A stretch of DNA of 64,000 nucleotides, taken from Siphonodentalium dalli. Its lineage: Eukaryota > Mollusca > Scaphopoda > Gadilida > Siphonodentaliidae. Shown here piece by piece: positions 58,936-64,000 of the stretch. The DNA lies in assembly GCA_032622095.1 (NCBI GenBank), contig CP136063.1:77103980-77167979 (forward strand). The letters are read 5' to 3'. The position numbers were made by a program, and so were the translations under genes. A model generated the notes under the pieces. The model searched no databases, had not been told where the DNA came from, and saw only the letters and a program-made list of their open reading frames with translations. How positions within the stretch are numbered: position 1 is the stretch's first letter; the number at the start of each line of letters is the position of its first letter.

Positions 58936-59790
58936 GATAAATATATATCAGCAGCACTGTAAGCTAGCCCAATATCACACCTGCGGATTAATGGTCAATT
59001 ATTAAAATGATTGCACTTAACACACGCGCCCAGTTCTTCCACAAACTGCGTTTTTTTTGTAATTTATATAGGTCACCAAGATGTGACGTCCGTTCGTGTT
59101 ATGGCGTGGTGTATTGGTATAAAAGTCATAACTAAACAGGCAGTTGACCAATCAACCGACATGATTTAGTGTCATATGTAGATATTATATAAACTTAGTA
59201 GAACTGACGCATTTAAAGCCCGGGTAAACGTTCCGGGTTACTATGTGTTGTGTGTATGACATTAGATTGGGCTCATGGGGACAATAGAGCTCAAAGCAGT
59301 TGTGAGGTACAGGAAAGGATTATTATAAAAGCCATAGGCGTATGGCTTCTTATCCCACCCGAATTTGAACAGTTTGTTTGTCCATGTATGAATTGTCAAT
59401 GTGATGTTCAGTTTTCTCTTGTTCTAGACTCTAGTAAAATATGTTTACGCTAAATCAGTCTTAAAGCTCACTCCCGAATAGTTTTTTAAGTCTTTCTTTT
59501 GCTAGGCTCAAAATTCGAGGTGGGGGAATATAAATAGATAAAAAAAATCGAAATATAATATAACTCTGAGCTTTGAAGGGTGAGTTCCTCGACTCAAATA
59601 AAATATTGTTCACCGCCGAAGCTGAAGAAATAGTCATTTAAAGGCGTTAAATCCAACAGGGTATCTTTAATCGATTGAATCAAGTAATTTACTCATCGAC
59701 GAATATCCAAATGTATTGAACGCATTGTTAAACGCGGTAAGGTATACGACTCAAGTTATATCATCTTATACTGAGTTGGTGTTTACCGCT
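58936..59790. other. No gene recognised
   Basis: Unremarkable sequence. AAAGCTCACTCCCGAATAG and its inverted relative GAAGGGTGAGTTC (59464 and 59575) form a loose inverted pair. Confidence 0.4.
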
Positions 59791-59799
59791 AACCGCGTG

Positions 59800-60200
59800 C
59801 ACCTGTCTTCCTGTCTTGACGTCGTCGAGCATGCGCGAACACGGATGACACCGGAAGTGAGTTATTTGCTCGCTTTTCAAAGGATCTGGCGGATCGAAAG
59901 AAATATCACCTGACCTGGAAGGATAATGCTCGGGGTTACCTGACCCTGGAGGGTTATGTTTTCGACTCAGACGATGGAGTCCCGATATAACGACATGGCG
60001 GAGACATTTTACGACACCTAATACCACCATAATAGAAAACAATCGGAAGCGGTTTATGGCTCATGCAAAGGTCGATCAATCACGACTGAAGTCTGCCGCG
60101 GTGTACTCCCTTGGACGCTGCAATATAAGTCCGGTTTGTGATACTAATCTCCGAATCTAACTGTCCGTTTCATCCGGCCGGTTCCGTTATTTATACACAG
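59800..60200. promoter_or_regulatory. CpG-rich promoter-like patch
   Basis: This interval combines GCATGCGCG (NRF-1-like, 59829), ACCGGAAGTG (ETS-like, 59847) and ACATGGCGGAG (YY1-like, 59992) with frequent CpG. On the minus strand TATAAATAACGG lies at 60196-60185. A 28-base imperfect tandem duplication (GACCTGGAAGGATAATG / GACCCTGGAGGGTTATG) lies at 59912-59960. No convincing exon follows in either direction, so this is a candidate only. Confidence 0.35.
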
Positions 60201-61262
60201 CTCTGCTATCAATTATCCGGCTATTGATTTTTAATATATCACCGAACCGTTTCTGCTTCCCGTTCCTTAATTTGTCAAAACATCGGAAGGATTTAGTGAT
60301 GTACCCAGTGTTCGGCATAGCCTCCCCGCAAGGAACTGTCCCTATGCAAAATGTCACATCTGTTTTCTGAATGCAGCTGATAATGTTGATAGATAGCAAG
60401 CCGGAAGAGACCTGATCAGGAATTCCCTGTTTTGCACACAACCTAACCTGGATATGAGCTTCTGACTCTGAACATCACTATCCTAAGAACGCACAGAAAA
60501 AATGCGGGCAATTGTACCATAATCAAGTAGATCATATATGTTCTTGACAAAAACCACTTCTGGTATCGAATAATCAATATATTCGATTTATCGACGTTCC
60601 TAAGTCTTGATCGCCTATCGCCACAAGATTTCTTGATGTATTCATTTGGCTGCCAGTCGATGAGTGGGTTGGATTCCTCAAACATAAACGAGGGTGAACT
60701 TTTTGTAGAATGTTTTAGTTCTTATGCATTTTGTGCACCATTTAGTCCGTGAGAAACAGCATTGTTGTTATTGATAGGTCACACATGTATATAATGTTAT
60801 CCCGAATAGCAACCCATCTTATTGTCTCTATATTATGTAATTGTATCTAATGTTGTATATAACGTCTCCCTTGAATGGAGGAATAAACAATCTCTATCTT
60901 CCTCTCTTCTCTCTCTCCCTCTCTTCTCTCTCTCTCTACAATGTACGAGCCAAACTGCAAGACATAGTTCAGTTATTTTAACGCTGGTTTAATCACTGCC
61001 ATCACGTACATAATGAATTGAATTGTGTATTAGCAAAGTCAACATCGAAGTTGCAACAAGCTACAACGAATATATACATATATATAAACAATACATAACA
61101 TATGCATGTACATCAATAAATTATTCCATCATATTTTTGGTATTAATAATAAAGACAACTAACGCTAATATAATCAGGAATATGTTTTCTTAAATGGTAT
61201 AACTCATATAATATTTATATTATATATAAGGAAATTTGATATTTGTTGTTTATAATCTGGGT
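60201..61262. other. No gene; CT-rich microsatellite
   Basis: CT-rich simple sequence at 60897-60938, a polyadenylation-like AATAAACAATC just before it at 60881, and AT-rich sequence elsewhere. Confidence 0.4.
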
Positions 61263-61355
61263 AGGTTACAATTCATTTTGCATTCAGAGAAGCCGAACTG
61301 TCCATATTCATTTGGCAATTTTACGTATCAAATCAGAAAGAATTGTAACTGATAA
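61263..61355. repeat. Small inverted-end repeat, copy 2
   Basis: GTTACAATTCATTTTGCATT … CGAACTGTCCATATTCATTT … GAATTGTAACTGA, the same order as copy 1 with a longer interior. Confidence 0.6.
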
Positions 61356-61852
61356 CAATTGAAATTTGCTTCCGGGTTTATGAAACTGATTTTTTCAATA
61401 AATACGAGAGATACGAGGCCGCCATGTAGCGTGCATGATTGGTCTGGGTGGGTCGCTAAACAATTTCGCTTCTAATGATGTAATCTCTTAATGGGAGCTA
61501 CCAATTGTTTTCTTCCGAATTTCGTTAAAACATGGCTACATAAACTGTTGTCATCTTGGATTTAATTTTAACGTTCCTTATTCTTAATACTCACATCAAC
61601 TGCAATGCATAATATTTTATTAATTATTCCCTTGCATCGTCACCAATTGGAGAGTTTTCATGCGTAAAATGTGTAATTATACCATTACATTGTGTAATTA
61701 TGCTTTAGACATTTATTTTCCACGGCAATAGTCAGTGACTTGGACTGCACGTATGTCAGTGGAATCAGACAGACGGAGCTTTCAACTGGACACTGGGCGT
61801 GAACAATGTCGCACCACTTGCTTTGTGAAGTCTGTTGTTTTGGACTTACCTT

Positions 61853-61950
61853 ATACTCGTATTTCAATTCGCGCAGTACTCTTTTTCGCTCAGTTTTGAC
61901 TTCGCACACTTAAATTCGCGTATCTATCTGCGCGAATTCAAAACTGACAA
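61853..61950. repeat. Foldback repeat family R, copy 1
   Basis: AATTCGCGCAGTACTCTTTT and TCGCTCAGTTTTGACTTCGC, followed by the inverted CTGCGCGAATTCAAAACTGA. Confidence 0.6.
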
Positions 61951-63070
61951 AATTGTTTTCGTAAAAGTTTTGGATCTAATCACAGTTTCAGTTCTCAGTC
62001 GTTTCTGAAAATACATATGTACAATAAACATGATCACAATGGATTTACATCGTGTAAAACATAACTGCCTCATCATTCTGTTGCGGTGCTCCAAATAATG
62101 ACTGATATTGATGTATAGTTATGGACTGGACATCATTGCAATGAACTCTAAAACAAAACAAAACACAACCGCGAAGTCAAAGGACTTCAGAACAAGGCAC
62201 ACTTGGTTGCGGGTTGTGATGACATAGATATATCAGACTGTATATATGGTCACGCTGTCACTACATGGTGGTGAATGGGGGTGTGTGTGCTTTCATGCAC
62301 ATGCAATCTAGAATATGTGCATTTCTTACAAGCATTTCAACCATTATCGACGTTACCATGATTGTACGTCGCTTGACATTGGGTAATGGTTTTGAATTTT
62401 TTATATAGGTTGACCGAATATAACATAGGCCTACATGTATAGGCGTATGTATTGTATATGCAGTGTCCAACGTTTCGTAATGTATGTAACTCATCGACAT
62501 AACTTTCTTGTTTCCCCTGTGATATATTTTTTATTCAGAGTCGTACTATTTTTCGCTCAGTTTTAAATTCGCACAGACTGGTGCGTGAAAAATAGTACTG
62601 CGCGAATTTAAATACGGTATATCAAAAAATCATTCTGTTGTCAAGGATCATAGGTGCGGTCAGGCTATACCCAAAGTCCAGGGTTAATGCACTCGTTATA
62701 ATTATACGTGTATAGATGCGCATATTCTTCGAATTACATGTGCGTTAAAGACTACAGAGGATGAACAATGGTGCCAAAATTCAAGGATGACGCTGAGATC
62801 ACACAGGAGATGTTACATGTACATGTATATAAGAAGCAAAAAGACTATACGCCATTTAGCAATTCCTAACTAGTATGTTCGATGTTCATTTTAGGTCACA
62901 ATTGTTCCAGGTTGGATTTATAGCAAATATAATTCTTGCATCCATATCAGAACAGAATACACGTATACAAGAAGAACTAGCACGATATTGAACAAGGACG
63001 CTAAACGGCACTTCGTATTAATGGTCTGCGCAGTTAGATGCCAACTGTCAAAAGTAATTAATATCGACAT
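61951..63070. other. No gene recognised around family R copies
   Basis: AT-rich spacer to the family G element; nothing further recognised. Confidence 0.4.
62518..62632. repeat. Foldback repeat family R, copy 2
   Basis: TGATATA and TATATCA terminate inverted arms containing GTACTATTTTTCGCTCAGTT / GAAAAATAGTACTGCGCGAA. It shares the CGCTCAGTTTT and TTCGC core with copy 1. Confidence 0.65.
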
Positions 63071-63073
63071 CTA

Positions 63074-63285
63074 CAGTAATGCCCTAAGTAATCGACTCCA
63101 TAATCACAGCAGAATTAGGGTAACTTTTCAGGATTTAGTCGGAAATATGGCTTGTTGCCATTCATCGGAAAGCCATCCCCGAGAGATTTCCGATGAATGG
63201 CAACAAGCCATATTTCCGACTAAATCCTGAAAAGTTACCCATAATTCTGCTGTGGTTATGGAGTCGATTAATTAGGGCATTACTG
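63074..63285. mobile_element. Near-perfect palindromic MITE (family G), full copy
   Basis: CAGTAATGCCCTAAGTAATC at the left and GATTAATTAGGGCATTACTG at the right, with TA on both sides. The two arms of about 95 bases are complementary almost throughout, meeting at CCATCCCCGAGAGA. The CAGTAAT terminus and TA target resemble pogo/Tigger-type miniature elements. Confidence 0.82.
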
Positions 63286-63469
63286 TATATATATACACGC
63301 ACTCGAATGTTATGTATTGAGATTTATACTGTGAGCACACGTAACTCTGTTTAATTCCTTTCTTTGATGGCAGTTTTGTTATAAATAAAATTAAAATATA
63401 TAAATGTTATATTCACTTAGTATTGTCATTTGGTTGAAGTAACTTTGATGCGAATATACTGGAAAGAAC

Positions 63470-63665
63470 AAAGCACAATCTTGAACTCTTTGTCACAGTT
63501 TTGAGCTCTTCGTCACAAATATGTAACAAATGTGGTTCTGATCAAAACCTATTTAACGAAACCACATTTGTTTTGATCAAAACCTATTTCTCAGAACCAC
63601 ATTGGCTATGAAATCTGGTTTTGATCAAAACCAATTGTGGTTCTTTTATCGGAATCAAAATAGGT
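63470..63665. repeat. Cluster of TTTTGATCAAAACC palindromes
   Basis: GATCAAAACC occurs three times (63539, 63572, 63621), twice as the full palindrome GTTTTGATCAAAAC-type, interleaved with AACCACATTTG / AATGTGGTTC in both orientations. A 21-base tandem pair, TTGA-CTCTTTGTCACA-like, lies just left. Confidence 0.65.
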
Positions 63666-64000
63666 TCTATGTATGTGACAAGGTTCAAAACCCATGTTTT
63701 GCCGTATAAGGATAGATCATACTTCAATCAACGCCTTACGCAAATCATCCAAGTCCCATACCTTGTTTCCATGTCGCAGGTTCGAACGGTAAGTGTGATT
63801 TTGATAAGACATGATACACTGTAATTTGTTAACGCGCATATATGAAGCAATAAACACGTCATGCCCGAGCCAGCGCCCCCATGGCCTCATTCTGATATAC
63901 ATGCATTTCGTATATAGACCGAGCGTATATGAAAAAGTTGAAGGCGACCACTTCCATTTGCTCAGGTTCAGTCTGTGAAGTTGAACGCGGTTGCGTCCGC
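63666..64000. other. Right edge, nothing recognised with confidence
   Basis: A donor-like ACGGTAAGTG at 63787 is present on the plus strand, but no matching exon could be supported. Confidence 0.3.

Noticed and set aside
59761-60042. 93-codon minus-strand protein gene
   Set aside because: The frame begins at a non-ATG codon, has no recognised domain and runs through a tandem duplication.
63717-63790. Minus-strand peptide WDLDDLRKALIEV resembling a BEL/Pao gag segment
   Set aside because: About 20 residues before a stop, with no supporting neighbours; too short to call.

Overview
This window is animal genomic DNA, AT-rich, gene-poor and crowded with repeats. The only confidently identified host gene is part of a homeobox gene on the minus strand, recognisable as orthopedia (otp). 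Its intron positions, large introns, intronic LINE debris, a tRNA-derived SINE and many miniature transposons point to a large, repeat-rich invertebrate genome. A marine lophotrochozoan such as a mollusc is my best guess, but that is inference.

Layout. 1-9.2 kb: tandem repeats, miniature elements and a duplicated (GA)n block, lying in the intron downstream of otp exon 2. 9.24-9.51 kb: otp exon 2, which carries the start codon and homeodomain residues 1-46 and ends at a clean donor. 9.5-17.76 kb: candidate intron 1, with a LINE ORF2 tail and several miniature elements. 17.76-17.94 kb: candidate otp exon 1 (5' UTR) with TATA and CCAAT boxes on the minus strand. 18-24 kb: intergenic repeats, including a 1.2-kb TTAA-flanked inverted-repeat element. 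24.3-29.4 kb: three units of a tandem repeat whose first unit took several transposon insertions; the other units preserve the unoccupied sites. 29.4-30.5 kb: a CpG-rich patch and a foldback element. 31.1-33.3 and 42.2-45.9 kb: two terminal-inverted-repeat elements of one family, the second enclosing an inverted 21-bp minisatellite. 33.3-36.1 kb: a LINE tail, a tandem array with a repeated X-box-like motif, and a Helitron-like terminus. 46.1-49.5 kb: a long-TIR element containing a decayed zinc-knuckle gag. 49.7-64 kb: a SINE, nested repeats, hairpin elements, a 9-bp-TSD foldback element, a CpG-rich promoter-like patch and a nearly perfect palindromic element.

Two signals look least like routine repeat annotation. 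One is a directly repeated motif (AACGCTCTTTAT, often with a CCATATCAGGAA-like half between the copies) whose start-to-start spacing is usually 42 bp, in several unrelated repeat contexts. The other is a 69-bp palindrome module, built of two oppositely oriented palindromes around a short tandem-repeat linker, which sits inside at least three different transposon shells with different termini. One copy lies 19 bp past the otp exon 2 donor.

No complete transposase, reverse transcriptase or other complete protein gene was found. The otp exons encoding homeodomain helix 3 onward were not found between 1 and 9236 and probably lie beyond the left edge.
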